A DNA stretch of 64,000 bases, taken from positions 49,144 to 113,143 of the forward strand of contig NZ_KB714700.1 in NCBI RefSeq assembly GCF_000349725.1. Direction: 5' to 3'. The notes below the pieces were generated by a model. It worked only from the letters and a program-made list of their open reading frames with translations. It was not told the DNA's origin and did not search any database. Source of the DNA: Ligilactobacillus pobuzihii E100301 = KCTC 13174. Lineage in GTDB: Bacteria; Bacillota; Bacilli; Lactobacillales; Lactobacillaceae. Made by a program: the position numbers and the translations under genes. Of the stretch, positions 8,420-15,978 are shown piece by piece (position 1 is the first letter of the stretch; every line of letters starts with the position of its first letter).

Positions 8420-8875
8420 ATAACCATTGGCATCGTTAACTTTGTATATTACTTGTAGTTCATTTTTAAATTCAACGTTTGTTTTATTAACAGAATTTAA
8501 ATATTCTTTAATTTAGTTATTGGTTATTTTTTGTACCTTTTTCAGTTAGTTCAATATATTTTCGTTTATCGTTTGGAAAACATTTTCGCCTAAATCAACC
8601 ATTTTTTCCATCCTTTTAAAGAGAGGAGAAATTGTAACATAATCTAGTTGCAAATATTGAGTGACCTTATTCATTTGCATGGAATTTTTTCTTTCTATAA
8701 GATCAATAGAGTCACATATTGTATAAAAGTTAATTTAAGTTTCTTCAAGACTTTAGAAAAAAGTCTAGATATGTTTCTTATTGCAAAACAAAATTCATTT
8801 TTGTACTTATTATTTTCTACGCTAATCGCTCTGAAGGCTGAAAAGTTAGCACTTTTTAGTTTTTATACCTCCTTT
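8420..8875 (-). pseudogene. Broken OhrR-like MarR-family regulator
   Basis: Reading the minus strand in shifting frames recovers most of an OhrR/MarR repressor. In order: KNEFCFAIRNISRLFSKVLK (matching the OhrR start around its redox-sensing cysteine), KLKLTFIQYVTLLIL, NKVTQYLQLDYVTISPLFKRMEKMVDLG as the recognition helices, then PNDKRKYIELTEKGTKNN as the wing. At least two frameshifts and early stops separate these parts. An AAAGGAGG lies at the upstream end (about 8870). OhrR senses organic peroxides and controls ohr; no ohr gene is seen nearby. The sequence shows a clear ancestor but no intact product. Confidence 0.7.
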
Positions 8876-8888
8876 AGATAATTTATGT

Positions 8889-9363
8889 GTCAATTTTGCC
8901 AAACGTATTTAAATTTATTTTTTAATTCGAACTATAAAATTCAAATACAACCGTTGATTACTTTATCACAAAAATTATAGCAAAAAAAATTGTACAAAAT
9001 AAAAGGTATAGTCCATTAATCAGCACTTTTTTAAAATTTACCCGTAGTTTCTCTACAAAAATATAGATAAAATACGTGTGTGCTAGTTCCTGACAATTTA
9101 ATATTTAGTACAAAATTTTAAGTCTTTTAAGTGATAGTATTCTTCTATATTTTGTAAATCAATCGGTAAATGAGAAACAAAACTTGTATTTTTAATGGGT
9201 GATGAAAGTTATCCTGTTATCGGCATAATACAAATTATGACATCAATTCCGGTTGAGTTTAATAATAAGAAAATCTTGGGTATGAGTTTAGTATTAGCCA
9301 CATTTCTGCCATTTTTTTAAATCCTTGTTTAAAAACGTCATAAATATGGTATCTGAATATATT
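8889..9363. other. AT-rich stretch without recognisable gene
   Basis: No frame here has both a ribosome site and a credible product. It joins the OhrR remnant to the terminator of the next minus-strand operon and looks like decayed sequence. Confidence 0.5.
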
Positions 9364-9416
9364 AAAAATACCGTTAGATTGCTAGAACTTAGTTTCTGCA
9401 ATTTAACGGTATTTTT
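9364..9416. terminator. Terminator of the TPM-domain operon
   Basis: A long interrupted stem pairs AAATACCGTTA and ATTGC with GCAAT and TAACGGTATTT; T runs lie on both sides. It is about 85 bases beyond the last minus-strand gene (9502-9744), so it should end that transcript. Confidence 0.75.
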
Positions 9417-9501
9417 GGCTAGTTGCTGAGCGAACGGTAAATTGTTGGAGGAAAAATAGACTGAAATTATGCATAAAATGTATTTGTCTGCTATATTGGA
9501 A

Positions 9502-9744
9502 CTAAAAGTCATCCCAGGTGAAGGTAAGTGCAAGAGCAATGATCAAGATCAACCACCACATTAACTTGCTTTTCTCGTGAACACGACGATGGAGCATAAT
9601 AAACTTTTGATTGGACATATTTTTCAATTTCCTGTCGCGATGATTTTCTTCGTCTTGTAAAACACTAGCCTCACCGCGAAATGAAATTGCAACGATGACC
9701 CAGCTGAAAAATGCGATCACTAAAATAATTTTTGCTAATAAAAT
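9502..9744 (-). CDS. Small two-helix membrane protein, possible ATT start
   Basis: The product has a hydrophobic N-terminal helix (AKIILVIAFFSWVIVAISF), a polar middle rich in Arg, Asp and Glu, and a C-terminal helix (LMWWLILIIALALTF). The only ATG/GTG/TTG candidate at 9720 (GTG) is 31 bases from the excellent GGGAGGAG and would cut off half of the first helix. An ATT at 9744 lies 6 bases from that site and gives a complete helix, so translation from ATT is likely. It is 15 bases downstream of the TPM gene stop and is part of the same operon. No known family is recognised. Confidence 0.55.
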   Translation of the reverse strand: MLLAKIILVIAFFSWVIVAISFRGEASVLQDEENHRDRKLKNMSNQKFIMLHRRVHEKSKLMWWLILIIALALTFTWDDF

Positions 9745-9759
9745 GATAATCTCCTCCCT

Positions 9760-10626
9760 TTAATATGGATCATCATGCCAGTCATCTTGGTGATCGTCAT
9801 GGTAATCGTCGTGGTAATGATCATACATGTAATCGTAATAACCACGTTCTACCCAGCCATCATACCAGCCCATATCATTGCTAGAAGTACCGGTTGATCT
9901 AGAACCAAATCGTAGGTAAGCCCAAATTAACATCAAAGGAATAGTAAATAGCAAAGCAGTAGCAAATTTTTCCAGAAATTCAACCCATGGACGTCCATTT
10001 CTAGCAGGTTTACCTCGTTGGCTTAATTTTAACTGTTGCTTATTGATCCTAGTCGCGATTTTAAAGACACCCTTAGCCTGACTGGAAGTTGAATTATTTA
10101 GTTGATGTTTATGACCAAAAGTTAATTTTTTCCAGTTTAACTTATCATACCTTCCAAATGTAAAGCTGCTGGGCGCAAAAGTTAGTGAATTTTTTTCTGG
10201 GACAAAGACTAAAATGTTCTCATATTTTCTAATGGATTGTTCTGTTCCTAAACCTTTATAACCTCCTGAACTGTCAGTACTTTTTTTCTTAACGATTTTT
10301 TCTTGCATATTTCCAGCAGGATTTTCAATATCGCCAAAATCGTTTTTATACATATAGTCTTCTGCAAGCTCAAAATCATCTCCCAGCTTTTTAGGACTTA
10401 AGATAAATATTTTTGTAATTTGACGCTGTTTGCTGTCGGCCAACTTATCATTTTGCTTTTCTAAATTATCAATTTGAGCTTGGCTAAAGAAATCACGATC
10501 CTGATAGATATGAGTTGAAACGTTACCGTGTGTGGGTGGATCTTGAGCCTGCACCATTTGTGGCAGAATGAGCCAGCTGGTCAACAACAATAAAAATGAC
10601 AACCCCAGTTTTAAATTATGTTTCAC
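9760..10626 (-). CDS. TPM-domain (Psb32/TLP18.3-like) membrane protein with Asp/His tail
   Basis: A 288-residue secreted/membrane protein. Residues 1-27 form a signal peptide (LLLLTSWLILPQMVQA). The region of about 35-170 matches the TPM fold: a HIYQDRDFFSQAQIDNLEKQNDKL start, central KIFILSPKKLGDDFELAEDY and ENILVFVPEKNS strands. A transmembrane helix (ATALLFTIPLMLIWAYL) lies near residue 225. The last ~20 residues are a striking run of Asp, His and Tyr (YHDDYHDDHQDDWHDD), a likely metal-binding tail. The start is GTG with AGGGGG 7 bases upstream. It lies between two other minus-strand genes. TPM proteins are linked to membrane-protein repair or envelope stress; the precise role here is unknown. 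Confidence 0.75.
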   Translation of the reverse strand: MKHNLKLGLSFLLLLTSWLILPQMVQAQDPPTHGNVSTHIYQDRDFFSQAQIDNLEKQNDKLADSKQRQITKIFILSPKKLGDDFELAEDYMYKNDFGDIENPAGNMQEKIVKKKSTDSSGGYKGLGTEQSIRKYENILVFVPEKNSLTFAPSSFTFGRYDKLNWKKLTFGHKHQLNNSTSSQAKGVFKIATRINKQQLKLSQRGKPARNGRPWVEFLEKFATALLFTIPLMLIWAYLRFGSRSTGTSSNDMGWYDGWVERGYYDYMYDHYHDDYHDDHQDDWHDDPY

Positions 10627-10719
10627 TGTTTTTCCCCCTAAATCTTAGATTCGATATGTAACCCGCTAGAAGAGTCATAACGGGCTCAAAACTATAATAT
10701 CTGTTACCGGGCTTATATA

Positions 10720-11178
10720 TTAGTTTCCTTGTGTATTAGCTTGATACTTTTGCAAGTATTTTTGGTAATCGACTTTTTCAAAATATTTGTAAAAATCACG
10801 TCCTTCAGCATAGTAGGGGGCAGTCATCAAAATGGAAAAATCCATTTCTTCTGGATGAATCGCAGGTCCACCAATATAGTACTGCTGATTTAACTCTTGT
10901 GCTAAATATGTTGTCTGTGAAGCTGGGTCATTTTGTCCTTTGAGATAATAAAAGGAACCATATAAGACAAAAGCATCAGTTTGTAAGCCATCTATTTCTT
11001 CTTCCAGATAAGCACTTTTGTTTGAATTAGTATCAATATCATCGTCGAGCCCTACGTATTTTTCTAAGTTTTTCGACAGTTCCGTTTCAACTGCGTAAAT
11101 TTGGTTATTGTTTTTCAAACGGTAGACAGGTGCAGGTAAGGGACAGTTCCCATAGCCAGTTAGTAAATTATTCATCAT
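10720..11178 (-). CDS. Hypothetical 152-residue protein upstream of the TPM gene
   Basis: An acidic soluble protein with no membrane segment or signal peptide. It starts MMNNLLTGYGNCPLP and contains an acidic stretch around residues 43-62 and several aromatic pairs (FYYLKGQ, QQYYIGGP). It precedes the TPM gene by about 90 bases and may be co-transcribed. The ribosome site is weak (AGAAAGAAG). I do not recognise a family. Confidence 0.55.
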   Translation of the reverse strand: MMNNLLTGYGNCPLPAPVYRLKNNNQIYAVETELSKNLEKYVGLDDDIDTNSNKSAYLEEEIDGLQTDAFVLYGSFYYLKGQNDPASQTTYLAQELNQQYYIGGPAIHPEEMDFSILMTAPYYAEGRDFYKYFEKVDYQKYLQKYQANTQGN

Positions 11179-11269
11179 AAAACTTCTTTCTATAAATTAT
11201 TTGGAACGGTCAAGTAGGCAGATTTCTGCTAGTCATCTGCAACTAAACAGTATTTATCAAACATCCAGC

Positions 11270-11500
11270 TTACATTTTCAAGACTTCTTTAATCAACATC
11301 TGCTGGTCCTTGTTAACATTTGGATACTTTTCAAGCGCTTATTTAAGCTTATCGATTTGACGTCTAGCTTGGATGTTTGTGATGCGTTCTTTTAGTTGAG
11401 GATCATTAGTGGCTGATTTTATCAGTGATTCCTGTTCTAACAATGGCTTTTTAAATCTATAATCTTGCAATAAAACTGTCCGTAATTCATCTTCAATGTT
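11270..11500 (-). pseudogene. Decayed gene remnant
   Basis: A minus-strand frame encodes a helical, charged C-terminal segment (EDELRTVLLQDYRFKKPLLE, later QARRQIDKLK) that would run on to ALEKYPNVNKDQQMLIKEVL but for one stop codon in between, and lacks an in-frame start. It looks like the end of a broken gene once belonging to the TPM operon. Family not identified. Confidence 0.4.
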
Positions 11501-11555
11501 TTTTCATAAATTCCTCGAGTTTAACGTCACTTGGCTTTATTTATTAATAAAGAAA

Positions 11556-11583
11556 AACCGTGCTCGGAAATACGAACACGGTT
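11556..11583 (-). terminator. Minus-strand terminator hairpin
   Basis: AACCGTGCTCG pairs with CGAACACGGTT (one G-U pair); read on the minus strand it is followed by TTTTTC. No intact gene lies upstream of it, in keeping with gene decay here. Confidence 0.55.
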
Positions 11584-11752
11584 AAGCGACGTATATCCGT
11601 TTACAGTGAAACACCTTATCATAAAGTAGGTTGGTCAAAGTGTGTAACCACTCGCTAGTTCTTAATATAGCACAGAATCTAAGTATTAATTCTAAGATTC
11701 TATCAACGAAGTGATTTGTAAAGGAGAACGCATTTATTAAATAACTAAAGGC

Positions 11753-12645
11753 CTGAATAATTCATGCTTTTAAAAATATTTCTTTCTTTGCTTGTTAGCA
11801 CACTGTTTTTATATGATTTAAATCGCACTTTTTGGGGGGTAAATTAGGGTATACAAAAAGAGCACATTCTGTGCTATGGTTAAGTCGACAAAAATCATCA
11901 TAGAAGAGGAGTGCTCCATACTTCGGCTTTACAACAACAAACCGTTAACTTCAACAAAAATCTGGTAATTTCTAATAATGGTGGTAATTTATCTAACGAT
12001 GCTGGTCTAATTTTAGTCCCCAATTGTCAAATCAACTCGTCCAGCTGGCGAGCTACTCTTTAAGCACGGGTTTATCGTGACTAATTTGGAACTGGCTTTC
12101 GCCAGCGACATCTTTGAACTCTATCGCCAACGTGGAGCCATGGAGGATCTGATTAAAGAAGCAAAAAGCGTCTTTGTTTTTGATAAAACAGACAGTTCCA
12201 GTTTTACGGCTAACCGGTTTAGAATGTTACCAGCCGGTGTAGCTTATAATTTAGTTCAAGCCATGAAAAAACTGGTTTTCTCAGCTGAATTAGGGAACGC
12301 AACGAGTGCCACTTTACGTTTTAAGCCCTTTCATTTGGCCGGCAGAGTCAACCAACATGCATGTAAATTATGGCTGCATCTTTCTAGTACCAATGTTTTT
12401 GATGATTTATATTGGCAAACATTGTTTAGGACCCAAGAATTTCAACTTAGTAGTAATTAAAAAGTCCATTTTAAAAAATTTGAGTACGACCAAGGGGGTA
12501 GTTTACTCTTTTAGCTGCAACAAACTAGTGATGTTTCCTTAAAAACAGCTCAAAAAGCAAAAACAAGTATAGCCAAGTAATTTTAAATTAATTAAATACT
12601 AAAAGAGAAGAAGAACTCTTTTAAAACAAAGTATGAATTATTCAG
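11753..12645 (+). mobile_element. IS1380-type insertion sequence, internally deleted
   Basis: The ends are inverted repeats: CTGAATAATTCATGC at 11753-11767 and GTATGAATTATTCAG at 12631-12645, one mismatch in 15. Inside, a frame near 11924 reads LQQQTVNFNKNLVISNNGGN, the N-terminus of IS1380-type transposases, then breaks near 12020. The C-terminal part continues to 12460. The 0.9-kb size is about half that of an intact element. No clear target duplication is seen. It lies just left of the defence module. Confidence 0.72.
12022..12460 (+). pseudogene. IS1380-family transposase, C-terminal fragment
   Basis: This 3' fragment encodes ELYRQRGAMEDLIKEAKS, FTANRFRMLPAGVAYNLVQA and a helical end, the region around the last acidic residue of DDE transposases of this type. 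The central catalytic part is missing, and the N-terminal fragment upstream is in another frame, so no active enzyme can be made. Confidence 0.75.
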
Positions 12646-12658
12646 AGAATAGTTTATA

Positions 12659-12692
12659 ACCGTAGCTGTTGTGTTGATAGTTACGGTTTTTT
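12659..12692 (+). terminator. Terminator upstream of the defence module
   Basis: AACCGTAGCT pairs with AGTTACGGTT (one G-U pair) and TTTTTT follows. It separates the IS remnant from the promoter of the next gene. Confidence 0.65.
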
Positions 12693-12757
12693 ATTATGGG
12701 TAACTATTTAAAGCGGTATAATCAAATAAAGGATGACCAAAAATATTTATAGTGATA

Positions 12758-12766
12758 TGGTAAAAT
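12758..12766 (+). promoter_or_regulatory. Extended -10 promoter of the defence operon
   Basis: TGGTAAAAT fits an extended -10 element (TGN followed by a near-consensus hexamer) 35 bases before the ATG at 12802. The -35 region is not well conserved. Confidence 0.4.
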
Positions 12767-12801
12767 AAAAGTATATATTTTCTTTTTAAGGGGAATAATG
12801 T

Positions 12802-14730
12802 ATGGAAGTCAAGAAAACATATTATAAAAAAAAGAATATAAATAAGAAAAAGCGAGATTTAAAATGGCTTAATGTTGAAAGTATACCAAGTAACCTAATG
12901 GATTTTTTGGAATTAAATTTTAAACATAAGTATATCTTATTAAATCGTATGTCTGGGATGACTTTGCAAGAAGTTGGAGAAATTGAAGGCATTACAAGAG
13001 AACGAGTGCGTCAAATTGAATCTAAAATAATAAGCATTTTACCAACTTTTAATGACGTTGAGAAGGTAAAACGAATCGTGTTGGATTACGACATTACTGA
13101 AAAAGAATTCACCGAGTATATTCGGCAACCAATTTCTCTTTTTAGATTTATTAGATTGGCAGATAAAAGTAAGGTGGACAGGAAACCGTTTGAGCAATAT
13201 CTATTATATATGAATAAGGTAGCACCGCAAACAATTACAAAAAAATTAGGTGAACGAAACAAATTTATTAATCACAATAATGACGTTGTGTCCTTAGATG
13301 TTAACAGTGTAATTGATGAAATATTGTTTTGTAATAGAAAAGAATATACAGTAGATAAGTTGCAACAAGATATGGAAAGATTTTTTTCTAAGTATGATTA
13401 CTCAGCTGAAAAAAAGATTTCAAATCGGGCCTTATCAGGTCGTTTATCAAAAAGAGAAAATGTCATCCATAGCGTAAAGGGAAAATTTAGATATTATAAA
13501 TATGATGTTGAAGAACTTATGGAATATGTTACGAATCTGAATGACCTTTTCAATGTTTCTGACGGTATCTACGGGATTAGATATTTTTTCGAGCTTGACC
13601 CTGATTTAATGCGATTATTAGACATAAAGAATGAAGCAGAATTAGCAAATGTTTTAAAAAAAATAGGATATAAATATTTTGGCCGTTTAAATGACATTGT
13701 TAGGCAATCTCAAGTTTATATAGGGAATATACAAAACGATAAAAAAAGTAAAGATAAATTTTATAAAGATATTTTGTTGCAATTTGATGGTGAGCCTTTG
13801 AAAGTTGTAGTTAACTATTTATATAATAATTTCTATTTACATAAGGGTTCTACACTAGCATATCTTAGTAAGAAATTTGCCTCTTTCATTTATGAGAAAA
13901 ATATTGTGTTAAATGTTCCTTTACCTCAAAATGCTGATTTTTATATAAAAGCAATGAAAGTGGTTTGTGAACCAATCTATAATTTCGAGCAAGTAAAGAA
14001 AAAATTGAATAAAATTAATCAAAATGTCATTCTATCACCTCAGTTGATTGATAGATTAGGGTATTATGATAGAGGTAATACCATTATAAAGAAAAAGTAT
14101 AGTAATCAAGATGAAGCGTTTAGGGCTCTTTGGTTAGTTAATGATTATATTTTTACAGACTCAATTAAAGATTTCCATAGCAGATCGGCGGATTTTAAAG
14201 CATACCAATTTGAGTTATCACATGATTTAATTAGAATTGATTATAATCGCTATATGACAATAAAAAAATTCGAAAAGAGTGGTTTTGTTAAGAATGATAT
14301 ATTAGCTTTTATAGATGAAGTTGTTTCATTTAGCAAATCGGATATGTTTTATACCTGGCAGTATTTGTTGAACCAAGGCTTTACTAGTGGATTTGTGGAA
14401 GAAACTTGTTTTGATTCTTTGTTTTATGAGCGACTAATTTTCACTAGCCCTTTAGTAAGGACTATTCAAGCAAATAGTTATATTTTTATAAATACAGATA
14501 ATTGTGATGTTGAAAATCCAACATTAATCAAGTTTATAGAATATGAATTAGGAACGAACCCTAAAGATATTGATGATTTTATAGACGAGCTTAATTTGAA
14601 ATATGGACTTGTAATTACTAAATCAAAAGTGATTGAAAAGTTAAAGCAAAGTAGTTATGTTTATTCGTCAGAAATGAGAAAAGTTTATCCTAATAAACAA
14701 ATGATGTATCAAGAAATATATAAAATATAA
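12802..14730 (+). CDS. Large HTH protein with sigma-70 region 4-like motif (defence module)
   Basis: A 642-residue protein. After a lysine-rich start, residues 42-80 form a sigma region-4-type helix-turn-helix (MTLQEVGEIEGITRERVRQI), almost identical in pattern to the -35-binding helix of sigma factors. About residues 170-245 form a winged helix whose end, NRALSGRLSKRENVIHSVKG, resembles HARE-HTH/RpoE-delta wings; the remainder is helical and has no catalytic motif I can name. It leads an operon: the ParB-like gene begins 12 bases after its stop. It could regulate the operon, direct the complex to DNA or sense transcription. It is not a working sigma factor, since region 2 is absent. Low GC and sparse GATC mark it as foreign. 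Confidence 0.7.
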   Translation: MEVKKTYYKKKNINKKKRDLKWLNVESIPSNLMDFLELNFKHKYILLNRMSGMTLQEVGEIEGITRERVRQIESKIISILPTFNDVEKVKRIVLDYDITEKEFTEYIRQPISLFRFIRLADKSKVDRKPFEQYLLYMNKVAPQTITKKLGERNKFINHNNDVVSLDVNSVIDEILFCNRKEYTVDKLQQDMERFFSKYDYSAEKKISNRALSGRLSKRENVIHSVKGKFRYYKYDVEELMEYVTNLNDLFNVSDGIYGIRYFFELDPDLMRLLDIKNEAELANVLKKIGYKYFGRLNDIVRQSQVYIGNIQNDKKSKDKFYKDILLQFDGEPLKVVVNYLYNNFYLHKGSTLAYLSKKFASFIYEKNIVLNVPLPQNADFYIKAMKVVCEPIYNFEQVKKKLNKINQNVILSPQLIDRLGYYDRGNTIIKKKYSNQDEAFRALWLVNDYIFTDSIKDFHSRSADFKAYQFELSHDLIRIDYNRYMTIKKFEKSGFVKNDILAFIDEVVSFSKSDMFYTWQYLLNQGFTSGFVEETCFDSLFYERLIFTSPLVRTIQANSYIFINTDNCDVENPTLIKFIEYELGTNPKDIDDFIDELNLKYGLVITKSKVIEKLKQSSYVYSSEMRKVYPNKQMMYQEIYKI

Positions 14731-14742
14731 GGAGTGCTAATT

Positions 14743-15978
14743 ATGATTAAAGAAAGTGATTTTGAGTTAACTGAAGAAACTAAGAATCTTACTATAAAGG
14801 GTGCTTTAAAGCTCTTTGCTGTTGTAAAGATTCCTTTGGAAAAGTTAAAATATAATCGTCAAAATGGACGTATTGCAACTTGGATATCTGAGTATGAAAA
14901 TGAAATTTTGCCAGAAGAAACGGAAAAATTCAATGAAGTTGTAGAGGGGTTTATAAAAAACTCCAATCCTGAATCTTTAAAAAAAACAAAGGCAAATATC
15001 GAAAGATTTGGACAAATGGAGCCAGCTGTGGTTTTAGAAAATGGAATATTAGTCGACGGAAATAGACGCTTTACGGCTTTAAGACAATTAAAACGTGAAG
15101 GAAAAGGTGCAGAATTTAATTATATTAAAGCTGTTATTTTGAGTGATTCTTATTCAACTAAAGAAATAAAGACATTAGAATTAAATTTACAGCATGCAAA
15201 AGAAGAGAGAGTAGATTATAACCCTATTGATAGGTTAGTGGATATATACCGTGATTTACTTTCTCCAGGTGCCGAATTTTCGCCAGCTGAATATGCTCGC
15301 GAAGTCGATGAAAAAGAATCGAAAGTTAGAGATAATATGTCTGTGGCTCAGCTGATGATAGATTACCTAGATTATATTCAGCATCCTAATATGTTTTATA
15401 TAGCACGTCAACAGAAACTTGATGGTCCTTTACGTGAAATAAGTAAGATTTTGAAGAGTAAGAAAATTGATCCTTATGATTATAATGATGCAAAAGATAT
15501 TCTTTTTGCTAGCTTGGCTACAGTAAAAGGGGATGCTACACGTAAGATTCGTGATATGCGTAGTGTGATTGAAAACCCAAGACAGTTACATTCGGTTTCT
15601 AATAAATTAGACCAAACAATGGATGATTTAGAAGAGTATTTCTCTGATGATTCTGCACGGTCTAAAGAACAATTTGAAATAAGCGAAAAAGACAGCGAAA
15701 AAACCCAAAATAACACTGATCGATATACTGTTCAAGTACCACAAGATATAGTCGATAGAGTCAATGAAACGGTTGAAACTGAAATTGACAATAGTAAGCT
15801 AAAGAAAGCAGAAAAAGCACCGTTGAAAGCATTATCAAAATGTGTTAACTATTTACATGAAGCTGATCCACAAGCCTTGGGTTATATTTCGGAAAAATCA
15901 GAGAAAGATAAAGATGATATTTTTAGTTTATTAAATGAATTAAAGAAAGGCATAAAAGAAATTGAGGATGAGCTTTAA
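14743..15978 (+). CDS. ParB-like nuclease-domain protein (defence module)
   Basis: A 411-residue protein. The N-terminal part carries a ParB/Srx-type domain: VKIPLEKLKYNRQNGRI near residues 28-44, then ERFGQMEPAVVLENG and VDGNRRFTALRQLK with the key DGNRR at 105-109. A helical middle follows, then an acidic linker (about 300-330) and a helical C-terminus. A GTG at 14734 overlaps the ribosome site, so the ATG at 14743, 8 bases from AAGGAG, is used. Its stop shares a base with the next ATG (TAATG), so it is translationally coupled to the PLD-SNF2 gene. ParB-like domains bind CTP/ATP or DNA, or act as nucleases; here a partner of the ATPase is likely. Confidence 0.72.
   Translation: MIKESDFELTEETKNLTIKGALKLFAVVKIPLEKLKYNRQNGRIATWISEYENEILPEETEKFNEVVEGFIKNSNPESLKKTKANIERFGQMEPAVVLENGILVDGNRRFTALRQLKREGKGAEFNYIKAVILSDSYSTKEIKTLELNLQHAKEERVDYNPIDRLVDIYRDLLSPGAEFSPAEYAREVDEKESKVRDNMSVAQLMIDYLDYIQHPNMFYIARQQKLDGPLREISKILKSKKIDPYDYNDAKDILFASLATVKGDATRKIRDMRSVIENPRQLHSVSNKLDQTMDDLEEYFSDDSARSKEQFEISEKDSEKTQNNTDRYTVQVPQDIVDRVNETVETEIDNSKLKKAEKAPLKALSKCVNYLHEADPQALGYISEKSEKDKDDIFSLLNELKKGIKEIEDEL

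Noticed and set aside
8648..8881. A 77-residue plus-strand frame
   Set aside because: It is the antisense shadow of the OhrR pseudogene.
9294..9539. An 81-residue minus-strand frame
   Set aside because: It runs through a strong terminator hairpin at 9364-9416 and overlaps the 9502-9744 gene in another frame; the predicted product is not protein-like.
12802..14730. The HTH protein as an alternative sigma factor
   Set aside because: Only region 4 is recognisable; the core-binding and -10-binding region 2 is absent and the protein is far too long.
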